From Bifidobacterium breve (GTDB taxonomy: Bacteria; Actinomycetota; Acidimicrobiia; Acidimicrobiales; Ilumatobacteraceae), in the NCBI GenBank assembly GCA_945869715.1, contig CAMBPP010000101.1, positions 1-5,247 of the forward strand: a DNA stretch of 5,247 nucleotides. The letters run 5' to 3'. Of this stretch, positions 1 to 5,247 are shown piece after piece. Position 1 is the stretch's first letter; the number at the start of each line of letters is the position of its first letter. A model generated the notes under the pieces. The model saw only the letters and a program-made list of their open reading frames with translations. It did no database searches and had not been told where the DNA came from. A program made the position numbers and the translations under genes.

Positions 1-159
1 AGTAAAGCCTGTTGACATACGACCAAGAAATTCAGAATGACCCGCATACACACCGGTGTCGATGATGTAAGTGGTAACACCCAAGCCAGTTTGACGACGC
101 GTGACATTGCCATCGAGTGGCAAAGCTCGTTGATCGATGCGATCGAGGCCCCACGAAGC
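1..159 (-). other. Start of a second S8 catalytic domain (partial)
   Basis: Residues 1046-1098 repeat the start of the first catalytic domain. WGLDRIDQR, LPL, DTG, HSEF and TGFT are identical, with 31 of 52 positions matching without gaps. Asp1079 in YIIDTG corresponds to catalytic Asp230. The window ends before the His and Ser motifs, so it cannot be seen whether this head is complete or active. No I9-type segment lies between the third Fn3 domain and this start. Confidence 0.88.
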
Positions 160-3100
160 AGCAGTAACTGGCGTCGTCGTTGGCACAGCAGGTGTAACTG
201 CACTCGAAGGTGCCGATGCCGGGCTGTCACCGACCGCATTTGTTGCCACCACAGTAACGGTGTATGAAGTTCCGTTGGTGAGGCCAGCAATAACGCAACC
301 AAGTTGGGTGGAAGCTGTACATGTGCTGCCACCAGGAGCAGCAGTTGCTTTATACATGGTGATTGGCGAATTGCCATCGCTCAACGGAGCCGCCCACGAC
401 ACCACGAGCGCACCATTTGCGGGCGCGGCCGATGCATTACGTGGAGCGCCAGGAAGCGCAGGAGGAAGCGCAGCAACAAAACTCCAGTTCAGCGCAACGT
501 TTCCACGGCGACCATTCCATCCGTCAATAGCAATTTTGTATTCAGTTCCTTCAACGACATTTCCCACAACCTTGCTCCACAAAACGGAGGAGTTTGGCGC
601 GTCATCATTCATTCCTAGAACTCTGAGGTTGCTCACTGCTGTACCGGAGTAGACGCCCAACAGGGTGTCGAAGCTGCTTCCTTGAGTGGTCACCGTGAGC
701 ACTCCATTATTTGGAGCAACCCAGCGGTACCAAATAGACGCCGCGCCACCAACGCCACCATGAGTTGGTTCGCCCGTTTCACGAGTGGCAAGTGCGGTAC
801 TGCCCGAAGCTGTTCCCGTGTCACCCAGTACAACTTCTGCAGCGGCAAATGCATCGTTTGTGAGCGCTTGGAACGGTGTTGACGACACCACAGTTGAGGC
901 TGCGCTGTTTCCTGCGGTATTCACCGCACGTACGCGGAGATAGTGGATTACATCGTTATTCAGACCAGTAACAGTTGCAGCAGTTGCTGTTGAAGTTCCA
1001 TCTGCAAAAGTAAGCCAAGTAGTGGTGTTGGCGATTGCATATTCCACTACATAGTCGGTTACTGCGGCACCGCCATCGGAACTCGGCACGTTCCAAGTTA
1101 AGGCAACAGCATTATTTGTAGGTACAGCCGCCAACGCAAGTGGGGCGGTAGGAACACTTGGGCCAATGGGCAATGCGCTCGCTACGAAACTCCAGTTGAG
1201 CTTCACCGCACCTTTGCGGGCATTCCATCCGTCAATGGCAATGGAGTATTCGGTTCCAGCAACAACGTTGCCTTCCACCTTGCTCCACAACACACCGAGC
1301 TTTGGAGCATCGTCGTTCACTCCAAGAACGGTGAGTGCGTTTAATGCACTACCTGAATAGACACCCAGCAGGGTGTCGAAATTACTTCCTTGAGTAGTAA
1401 CACTCAACACGCCATCGCCAGGAGCAGTAAAGCGATACCAAATTGATGCAGCTCCACCAATACCACCATGGGTTGGTTCACCAGTTTCACGGGTGGCAAG
1501 CAGAGTGCTGTCGACAACTGCGCCGGCATTACCTGCAAGGGCTATGCCGCCAGCGAACGGATCGTTGGCGCCAAGTGCAAATGGACGAGCAGAAACAACA
1601 TTTGATGCTTCTCCGGTACCAGCGGTATTCACTGCCTTCACACGAAACTGATAGCTCGTATTGTTCGTCAGTGCCGTCACTGTTGTAGACAGGTTTGCAG
1701 AAACACCGTCGTCAAAAACCGTCCATGCGATGCCATCGGCGCTGAACTCCACCACGTAATCGGAAATGTTGGCACCACCATTGGTGCTGGGGGCAAACCA
1801 CGACAGTGCAACCGATGCGTCGCGAGCCTCCCCAACTAATGAGCGAGGCGCACTAGGAACAACCACAGGTGCAGCCACAAGACTTCCCGAATACAACAAA
1901 TTATTCGGTGACAGACTTCCAGCATTACCTACAACACCAGCAGTGGAATTAAGCACAAGGGCTTGTGAAATAGATTCAACAGTTGCTGTTGGAGTTTCTG
2001 CAAGCAAAAGCGCTGCAACACCAGCAACGTGCGGTGAAGCCATTGAAGTACCCGAAAATGTTGCACGAGCGGTATCGGAACCAATTGATGAGGAAGTGAT
2101 TCCCTGACCTGGGGCAAAAATGTCGAGGCAAGAACCGTAGTTTGAAAATGATGAACGGGCATCTGTTGTGCCAGTTGCTCCGACGGTGACCGCACCTGCC
2201 GCACTAGCCGGCGAGTAACGACACGCGTTGGTGTTGTTGTTTCCCGCTGCCACTACAAACACCACGCCATCGGTAATGCCGCGGGCAACTGCTGCGTTAA
2301 GAGCAGCAGATGAAGATCCGCCAAGGCTCATGTTGGCAACCGCAGGAACTCCTGTTTGATGGTCGCCGATAATCCAATCGATACCAGCAATAACACCAGA
2401 GGTAGACCCGCTACCTCTACACGACATGACGCGCACAGGCACAAGAGTTACTGACTTTGCGACGCCGAATGTTGTGCCACCCACGGTGCCTGCAACATGC
2501 GTCCCGTGTCCGTGACAGTCGGTTGTGCCACGCCCGTCGGAGATAGAAGTAAACCCTGTAGCAATACGACCAGTGAACTCGCTGTGTGTGGCCAGAATTC
2601 CGGTGTCAACAACATAGGCAGTCACACCAGCGCCCGAGTTGGCATATGAATACGTATTGTTCAGCGGCAAGTTGCGCTGATCAATGCGATCGAGGCCCCA
2701 CGTGGGGTTGGCTTGATCGGCGGAAATAGAAACGACAGAGTCGAGTTCAATAGATTCAACACTGGTATTTGCGGTGAGCTCAGCAACTGCAGCAGCCGAT
2801 AAGTCTGCTGCGAAACCTGTGAAGACGTTACGGAACGAAGTGACATTGGTTGCGCCCACGGCACTAGCAATTGATGCCGCCACCGAGAACGACGCAGTGG
2901 ATTTCAAGCGAACGATATAGCGACTACCAGCAACTGCTGATATGTCAACAGCTGGGGCGTCGTCAACAAGCCGGATGACTTTATTGAGTTCAATTGATGC
3001 AATGTCGGAGTCATTCCGAAGTCGCGCAACATCGGAAGAGTCGAGCGTAGCGACGAACCCATCGGCAGCCGAAGTAAAAATATCGGTGATCGTATTACCG

Positions 3101-3294
3101 AGTTGCATTTCCTTGCGCAATTTGCTGCTCAAGTTGCTCGCAGAATCGAAGGTAACGATGTACTCGCCGGCAGGTGCTGCGGCTGTTACCACTTGAGCGG
3201 GAACAAGCGTTGCCAGAAGCGAGGCGCCAAGGACACCGGCAAGCCCAAAACTTGCGGCACGGACGGAAAATGGGCGGGGGGATGAGTTCTTCAT
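1..3294 (-). CDS. Secreted multidomain subtilisin-like (S8) serine protease, C-terminus cut by window edge
   Basis: An uninterrupted frame runs 1098 codons from ATG at 3294 to the left edge, so the protein is partial. Residues 1-40 form a signal peptide (Lys/Arg-containing start, Leu/Ala/Gly core, likely cut after Ala-Ala-Ala). Residues 44-109 and 125-190 are two I9-like propeptides. Residues 194-468 are a complete S8A domain: Asp230 (VVDTG), His263 (GHGTHVAG), oxyanion Asn352 (AAGNNN) and Ser417 (SGTSMASPHVAG). Cys260/292 and Cys358/389 match the spacing of the two aqualysin disulfides, placing it in the proteinase K group. Then come Fn3 (479-571), PPC-like (577-705), Fn3 (713-808), PPC-like (813-941) and Fn3 (946-1035, with Cys992/Cys1000). 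A second S8 domain begins at 1046 with Asp1079. The start ATG has a weak AGGA at only 3 nt spacing, but the signal peptide follows directly, so the start is likely right. Inferred role: extracellular proteolysis of proteins or particles. The natural substrate is unknown. Confidence 0.95.
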   Translation of the reverse strand, partial: MKNSSPRPFSVRAASFGLAGVLGASLLATLVPAQVVTAAAPAGEYIVTFDSASNLSSKLRKEMQLGNTITDIFTSAADGFVATLDSSDVARLRNDSDIASIELNKVIRLVDDAPAVDISAVAGSRYIVRLKSTASFSVAASIASAVGATNVTSFRNVFTGFAADLSAAAVAELTANTSVESIELDSVVSISADQANPTWGLDRIDQRNLPLNNTYSYANSGAGVTAYVVDTGILATHSEFTGRIATGFTSISDGRGTTDCHGHGTHVAGTVGGTTFGVAKSVTLVPVRVMSCRGSGSTSGVIAGIDWIIGDHQTGVPAVANMSLGGSSSAALNAAVARGITDGVVFVVAAGNNNTNACRYSPASAAGAVTVGATGTTDARSSFSNYGSCLDIFAPGQGITSSSIGSDTARATFSGTSMASPHVAGVAALLLAETPTATVESISQALVLNSTAGVVGNAGSLSPNNLLYSGSLVAAPVVVPSAPRSLVGEARDASVALSWFAPSTNGGANISDYVVEFSADGIAWTVFDDGVSANLSTTVTALTNNTSYQFRVKAVNTAGTGEASNVVSARPFALGANDPFAGGIALAGNAGAVVDSTLLATRETGEPTHGGIGGAASIWYRFTAPGDGVLSVTTQGSNFDTLLGVYSGSALNALTVLGVNDDAPKLGVLWSKVEGNVVAGTEYSIAIDGWNARKGAVKLNWSFVASALPIGPSVPTAPLALAAVPTNNAVALTWNVPSSDGGAAVTDYVVEYAIANTTTWLTFADGTSTATAATVTGLNNDVIHYLRVRAVNTAGNSAASTVVSSTPFQALTNDAFAAAEVVLGDTGTASGSTALATRETGEPTHGGVGGAASIWYRWVAPNNGVLTVTTQGSSFDTLLGVYSGTAVSNLRVLGMNDDAPNSSVLWSKVVGNVVEGTEYKIAIDGWNGRRGNVALNWSFVAALPPALPGAPRNASAAPANGALVVSWAAPLSDGNSPITMYKATAAPGGSTCTASTQLGCVIAGLTNGTSYTVTVVATNAVGDSPASAPSSAVTPAVPTTTPVTAASWGLDRIDQRALPLDGNVTRRQTGLGVTTYIIDTGVYAGHSEFLGRMSTGFT
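190..459 (-). other. Third Fn3 domain of the protease
   Basis: Residues 946-1035 show the Fn3 pattern (PGAPRNASAAP, LVVSWAAP, YTVTVVATNAVGDSPAS, ending SAVTPA). A Cys992/Cys1000 pair sits in the middle, as often seen in actinobacterial secreted Fn3 domains, and may form a disulfide. Unlike the first two Fn3 domains it is not followed by a PPC-like module. A Thr/Pro linker leads straight into a second protease domain. Confidence 0.75.
472..1158 (-). repeat. Fn3 + PPC-like module, copy 2
   Basis: Residues 713-808 (Fn3) and 813-941 (PPC-like) repeat the preceding module in the same order. The PPC-like parts align without gaps over 129 residues, with about 70% identity by hand count (92/129). 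TRETGEPTHGG, SIWYR, FDTLLGVYSG, NDDAP, VLWSKV and IAIDGWN are kept. The matching DNA shows many synonymous changes. This indicates an older internal tandem duplication rather than a recent copy or an assembly artefact. Confidence 0.8.
1180..1860 (-). repeat. Fn3 + PPC-like module, copy 1
   Basis: Residues 479-571 form a fibronectin type III domain (typical pieces: SAPRSLVGEA, ISDYVVEFS, YQFRVKAVNTAGTG). Residues 577-705 follow as a beta-sandwich module resembling bacterial pre-peptidase C-terminal (PPC) domains (NDPFAG, TRETGEPTHGG, SIWYRF, FDTLLGVYSG, NDDAP, IAIDGWN). Such modules usually act as spacers or as substrate or surface contacts in secreted enzymes. The PPC assignment rests on motif resemblance and is less certain than the Fn3. 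Confidence 0.75.
1891..2715 (-). other. First S8 catalytic domain (aqualysin/proteinase K type), complete
   Basis: Residues about 194-468. All catalytic landmarks are present in order: Asp230 in VVDTG, His263 in DCHGHGTHVAG, substrate-binding NMSLGG at 321-326, oxyanion-hole Asn352 in AAGNNN, and nucleophile Ser417 in SGTSMASPHVAG. The cysteine pairs 260/292 and 358/389 are 32 and 31 residues apart, as in aqualysin I, suggesting two stabilising disulfides formed outside the cell. The domain is expected to be catalytically active. Confidence 0.93.
2725..3165 (-). repeat. Tandem duplicated I9-like propeptide domains
   Basis: Two consecutive segments of the protease share one pattern. Residues 44-109 start with EYIVTF, have a middle DGFVATL strand, and end SIELNKVIRL. 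Residues 125-190 start with RYIVRL, have a middle TGFAADL strand, and end SIELDSVVSI. This is the usual layout of an inhibitor I9 propeptide, which folds the catalytic domain, blocks its active site and is cut off on maturation. Most S8 proteases carry one copy. The second copy abuts the catalytic domain and is the likelier active-site inhibitor and chaperone. The role of the first is unknown. Confidence 0.8.
3175..3294 (-). other. Sec-type signal peptide of the S8 protease
   Basis: Residues 1-40 of the protease have a basic start (Lys2, Arg7, Arg12) and a hydrophobic Gly/Ala/Leu core at about 15-32. A short polar-to-small stretch ends in Ala38-Ala39-Ala40, which fits a signal peptidase I site. 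No lipobox Cys is present, so export as a free or otherwise anchored protein is expected. The exact cleavage site is an inference. Confidence 0.8.
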
Positions 3295-3297
3295 GAT

Positions 3298-3301
3298 TCC
3301 T
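3298..3301 (-). promoter_or_regulatory. Weak ribosome binding site of the S8 protease
   Basis: Minus-strand AGGA lies 3 nt before the ATG at 3294 (context AGTAGGAATC-ATG). The spacing is short for a strong site. No clear promoter or terminator could be assigned in the 84-nt gap 3295-3378. A TACGCT hexamer at 3308-3313 could be a -10 element but has no matching -35. Confidence 0.4.
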
Positions 3302-3378
3302 ACTTTCAGCGTACTCGCCGACATCGCAAACCTAAATGAAAAGGAGATGAATGTCTCGTCAGGGCAGGATATTTCGTC

Positions 3379-3765
3379 TTAGGAGCCAGAACCGGGAAAT
3401 TCATAATGCACATCGGAAAATGCGTCACGGGCAAATACGTAAAAAAGGCGCAGGGGTTCAGCGCCATCGTTGGCGGCAAAATGTTCTGCGCCTTCAGGAA
3501 TGAACACGGTGTCGCCAGCTGCGACACGAGCAATTTCACCATCAACACTCATATAGCCCGCACCGCTAATGAAGTAATAAATTTCCGCAGCATCGTGCGT
3601 GTGGCCTCGTTCTGGCGCATCTGCCCCCACGGGAATTTCTGCGATGCCAGCCGTCAGTTGATTGCTCGCAGTGCGGTCGCCACTCACCAGGGTCCACCAC
3701 TCCACCGCAGGCGCGCTCCAGCTTTCCGTTGGGCAATCAGCAATACGGCGAATCAGGGGCGGCAC
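3379..3765 (-). CDS. Small single-domain cupin protein, metal-binding
   Basis: This 128-residue protein has a GTG start at 3765 and a TAA stop. Both cupin motifs are complete. Motif 1 has His55, His57 and Glu61 (GHTHDAAEIYYFISG). Motif 2 has His95 (GDTVFIPEGAEHFAAN). These are the four usual metal ligands of a beta-barrel cupin_2 protein, so a bound divalent metal is likely. Length is normal for stand-alone cupins, which include small-molecule isomerases, dioxygenases, lyases and sensors, so no reaction can be assigned. No signal peptide is seen, so it is probably cytoplasmic. It lies 33 nt after the CoA-transferase stop, suggesting co-transcription and a linked role. The start is odd: no Shine-Dalgarno-like purine run is seen, yet no other start codon exists between the upstream TAA and the conserved region. 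Confidence 0.88.
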   Translation of the reverse strand: MPPLIRRIADCPTESWSAPAVEWWTLVSGDRTASNQLTAGIAEIPVGADAPERGHTHDAAEIYYFISGAGYMSVDGEIARVAAGDTVFIPEGAEHFAANDGAEPLRLFYVFARDAFSDVHYEFPGSGS

Positions 3766-3772
3766 GAAATAA

Positions 3773-3778
3773 AAACTA
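3773..3778 (-). promoter_or_regulatory. Possible -10 element for a leaderless start of the cupin gene
   Basis: Minus-strand TAGTTT fits the actinobacterial TANNNT -10 pattern and ends 7 nt before the GTG at 3765. The start lacks a ribosome binding site, so a leaderless transcript beginning at or near GTG is one explanation. Translational coupling to the upstream gene is the other. The hexamer is short and AT-rich by chance in many places, so this is weak. Confidence 0.2.
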
Positions 3779-3798
3779 CTAGGTGGCGAGTTGAAGTG

Positions 3799-5109
3799 TT
3801 AGTCGGCAGGCCACACGTCGGCTGTAGACAACAACAGGTCACGAAAATCTGGGTGACTAATGCGGGCAAGCTCGTGTGACCGTTCGGCAATGGAAAGCCC
3901 CGACAACTCGGCGGCACCAAATTCCGTGATGACAACATCAACTTGATGGCGCGGCGTGGTGACTACAGAACCTTCGGGCAGGCGCCCCAAGATGCGTGAC
4001 ACTGTTTCGCCCTTCACCACAGTTGTTGATGGCATGCACACCAAACTGCGACCGCCCACACTGAGCCCTGGCCCAGCAACAAAATCTTCATGCCCGCCAA
4101 TACCGGAAAACTGTTTTCCACCAATGGAGTCGGCAATGACCTGCCCTGAAAGGTCAACTGCCATTGCGCCATTAATAGCCACCATGTTGCGATTCTGCGC
4201 AATAATTTCCGGAGAGTTCACCACGTCAACTGGCAAGAAGCGCACATCATTGTTGTTGTGCAACCACGTGTATAAGTCGGGAGTTCCCGCTGCAAAAGTA
4301 GTGACCGAGAATCCATCGAACTCAGTTCCCTTTTTGTTCGTTACTTTCCCCGACATATGCAAACGCATTAAACCCGACGTAAACATTTCTGAGTGAATTC
4401 CGTAGTCATCGCCAGAACCTGAAGCAAGCTGCGTTGCTATGTGGTTAGGAACACCACCAATACCTGTTTGCAATGTGCATCCATCGTGAATGTATTGCAT
4501 CGCAATTTCGGCAATTTTCATTTCGGCTTCTGAAGGAACAACATCGGCCAAATTGAGTGGTTCACGATCTGACTCCACCAAATAGTTGATGTTGTCTACA
4601 TGCACGCGGTGCGCATATTTTCCGCCACGTTTATCGGCACCAAGAGTTCGCGGGTAGTGCGGGCTCACTTCCACAATGAGCACTCGCTCCGGGTCGGCAA
4701 TGACCTTTTCTATTTCATCGGTTATCGCACCAGCATGGAGCGACAAACTCACCCATCCATCGACGGGCATTGCGCCCGCAACGGCAAGCACTCGTGGTTT
4801 TTTGCGCGCTAGTACAGGAGCAAAGCGGCGAAAGTCGGCAGGCACAAAATCAACATCGGCGCCACTGTCGCGTAGAAACCTCTCGGCGGGTCCAAAAAAC
4901 CCGCTTTGTAGATGCACCGTTGGTTGCATGAAAAGTGCGAACAAATCGGGAAGCAAAGCCCCTGATACCCGCAGGTCAACAAAGTCTGTGCGTTCGCCCA
5001 AAGCATGCAAAAAGGCTCCGGGCACACCCGTCCCTAGTGGCACGGCAAGAGTATCGGTGGGTCGAATTGCCTGAACTGCTTGTTCCATGGGAACCGTCGA
5101 GGTCGTCAT
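3799..5109 (-). CDS. Acetyl-CoA hydrolase/CoA-transferase family protein
   Basis: This 436-residue protein is close to the usual length of 4-hydroxybutyrate/acetate-type CoA-transferases (about 430-440). Family landmarks are the CoA-binding glycine loop QTGIGGVPN (214-222), Glu241 in GIHSEMF as the expected catalytic glutamate that forms the glutamyl-CoA intermediate, SGIGGHEDF (335-343), and the C-terminal TPRHQVDVVITEFGAAELSG followed by ISHPDFRDLL. It should move CoA between acyl-CoA and a free carboxylic acid in the cytoplasm. The actual acids (acetate, butyrate, 4-hydroxybutyrate, succinate) cannot be read from sequence. The first ATG is chosen over Met8 because AGGAGA lies 5 nt upstream. 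The gene leads a probable operon with the cupin 33 nt downstream. A hydrolase role is possible but less likely given the conserved Glu loop. Confidence 0.92.
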   Translation of the reverse strand: MTTSTVPMEQAVQAIRPTDTLAVPLGTGVPGAFLHALGERTDFVDLRVSGALLPDLFALFMQPTVHLQSGFFGPAERFLRDSGADVDFVPADFRRFAPVLARKKPRVLAVAGAMPVDGWVSLSLHAGAITDEIEKVIADPERVLIVEVSPHYPRTLGADKRGGKYAHRVHVDNINYLVESDREPLNLADVVPSEAEMKIAEIAMQYIHDGCTLQTGIGGVPNHIATQLASGSGDDYGIHSEMFTSGLMRLHMSGKVTNKKGTEFDGFSVTTFAAGTPDLYTWLHNNNDVRFLPVDVVNSPEIIAQNRNMVAINGAMAVDLSGQVIADSIGGKQFSGIGGHEDFVAGPGLSVGGRSLVCMPSTTVVKGETVSRILGRLPEGSVVTTPRHQVDVVITEFGAAELSGLSIAERSHELARISHPDFRDLLLSTADVWPAD

Positions 5110-5114
5110 CGCAC

Positions 5115-5120
5115 TCTCCT
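5115..5120 (-). promoter_or_regulatory. Ribosome binding site of the CoA-transferase gene
   Basis: Minus-strand AAAAGGAGAGTGCG precedes the ATG at 5109. The AGGAGA core is 5 nt from the start codon, a strong and well-placed Shine-Dalgarno sequence that fixes the start at Met1. Confidence 0.75.
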
Positions 5121-5127
5121 TTTACTC

Positions 5128-5142
5128 ACCCTATATATGGGT
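5128..5142. promoter_or_regulatory. Candidate operator: ACCC-N7-GGGT inverted repeat
   Basis: Short inverted arms ACCC and GGGT flank a TATATAT centre. The element straddles the predicted transcription start of the CoA-transferase operon, a position where a repressor could act. The arms are only 4 bp, so chance is a serious alternative. Confidence 0.25.
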
Positions 5143-5145
5143 TGA

Positions 5146-5174
5146 ATTATTCCACCGCCGGCCTGACTACCCAA
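5146..5174 (-). promoter_or_regulatory. Candidate promoter of the CoA-transferase/cupin operon
   Basis: On the minus strand TTGGGT (5169-5174) and AATAAT (5146-5151) are separated by exactly 17 nt. The -10 matches the consensus at 5 of 6 bases and the -35 at 3 of 6. Transcription would start near 5139, about 30 nt before the ATG. The placement is sensible but has not been tested by any measurement here. TATATA at about 5132-5138 is an alternative -10 without a good -35. Confidence 0.4.
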
Positions 5175-5190
5175 TGGGCCTATTTCCATC

Positions 5191-5196
5191 TAGAGT
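5191..5196 (+). promoter_or_regulatory. Possible leaderless -10 element for a divergent gene
   Basis: TAGAGT fits the actinobacterial TANNNT pattern and ends 6 nt before an ATG at 5203. That is the spacing expected if the ATG is also the transcription start. No convincing -35 is seen upstream. Confidence 0.2.
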
Positions 5197-5202
5197 AAAA
5201 CC

Positions 5203-5247
5203 ATGTTCAGTTCTAAAAATGCCCGTTCAACTCAACGACACCCATTA
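5203..5247 (+). CDS. Possible start of a divergent gene, cut by the right edge
   Basis: An ATG at 5203 opens a frame that stays open for the 15 codons to the window end (Met-Phe-Ser-Ser-Lys-Asn-Ala-Arg and onward, rather basic). There is no Shine-Dalgarno site, only a TAGAGT hexamer that could support a leaderless transcript. Too little is visible to name a family. Equally possible is the end of a minus-strand gene entering from the right, since a minus-strand frame closes with TAG at 5213-5215. Confidence 0.3.
   Translation, partial: MFSSKNARSTQRHPL

Noticed and set aside
137..652. 171-codon plus-strand open frame, with further plus-strand frames at 1166-1360, 1766-2107 and 2942-3196
   Set aside because: All lie antisense to the protease frame, whose domains and catalytic motifs are unmistakable. 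Their translations show no recognisable domain and only mirror its codon structure.
1969..2760. Repeated 12-mer AATAGATTCAAC at about 1969-1980 and 2749-2760
   Set aside because: Both encode Val-Glu-Ser-Ile in the protease frame at unrelated domain positions. Only two copies exist, so this is coincidental codon use rather than a repeat element.
3339..3361. Weak GAGA...TCTC hairpin followed by a short T-run on the minus strand between cupin and protease
   Set aside because: The stem is only 4 bp and the T-run is interrupted, which is not enough for an intrinsic terminator.
3351..3503. Plus-strand ATG at 3351 preceded by a good AAGGAGATGA site, giving about 50 codons
   Set aside because: The ribosome-site match is attractive, but the frame runs antisense into the cupin and encodes a basic sequence with no recognisable pattern. 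Chance is the simpler explanation.
3379..3765. Cupin as a DMSP lyase of the Ddd type
   Set aside because: The cupin metal motifs are general and the adjacent CoA-transferase is not the class used in known DMSP pathways. No specific residues support this call.
3956..4396. 146-codon plus-strand open frame, with others at 4600-4812 and 4676-5074
   Set aside because: These are antisense to the well-conserved CoA-transferase. Low-complexity Ser/Thr/Pro translations and lack of start signals mark them as shadows.
1..5247. CRISPR arrays, tRNA/rRNA genes, insertion sequences, att sites
   Set aside because: No regularly spaced short repeats, cloverleaf-like segments, transposase-like frames or terminal inverted repeats were seen. 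The window is almost fully occupied by three coding frames.

Overview
The window is an accessory stretch of a bacterial genome, most likely an actinobacterium. The clues are base composition near 50-55% G+C by eye, a Gly/Ala-rich signal peptide, large Fn3-bearing secreted proteins and possible leaderless-type starts. An aquatic Acidimicrobiia-like lineage would fit, but that is a guess without database comparison. Nearly all coding capacity is on the minus strand. The long plus-strand open frames are antisense shadows.

From right to left in transcription order: a short regulatory region (about 5110-5202) precedes a 436-residue acetyl-CoA hydrolase/CoA-transferase family protein (5109-3799, minus). 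A 128-residue single-domain cupin with complete metal-binding motifs (3765-3379, minus) follows 33 nt downstream, so the two form a probable operon for small-acid or CoA metabolism. After an 84-nt gap comes a very large secreted subtilisin-like protease (3294 to the left edge, minus). It is open for 1098 codons and still incomplete at the window border. At the right edge, a possible divergent gene may start at 5203 on the plus strand, with only 15 codons visible.

The protease is the notable object. Its order is: signal peptide, two tandem I9-type propeptide domains, a complete aqualysin/proteinase K-like S8 catalytic domain with its full triad, then Fn3, PPC-like beta domain, Fn3, PPC-like beta domain, Fn3. 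After these a second S8 catalytic domain begins, and the window cuts it off just after its catalytic Asp region. The chain is therefore built from three kinds of internal duplication: propeptide, adhesive/spacer unit and protease head. It is probably a double-headed extracellular protease. The second head has no visible propeptide of its own. No RNA genes, CRISPR arrays, insertion sequences or convincing terminators were seen.
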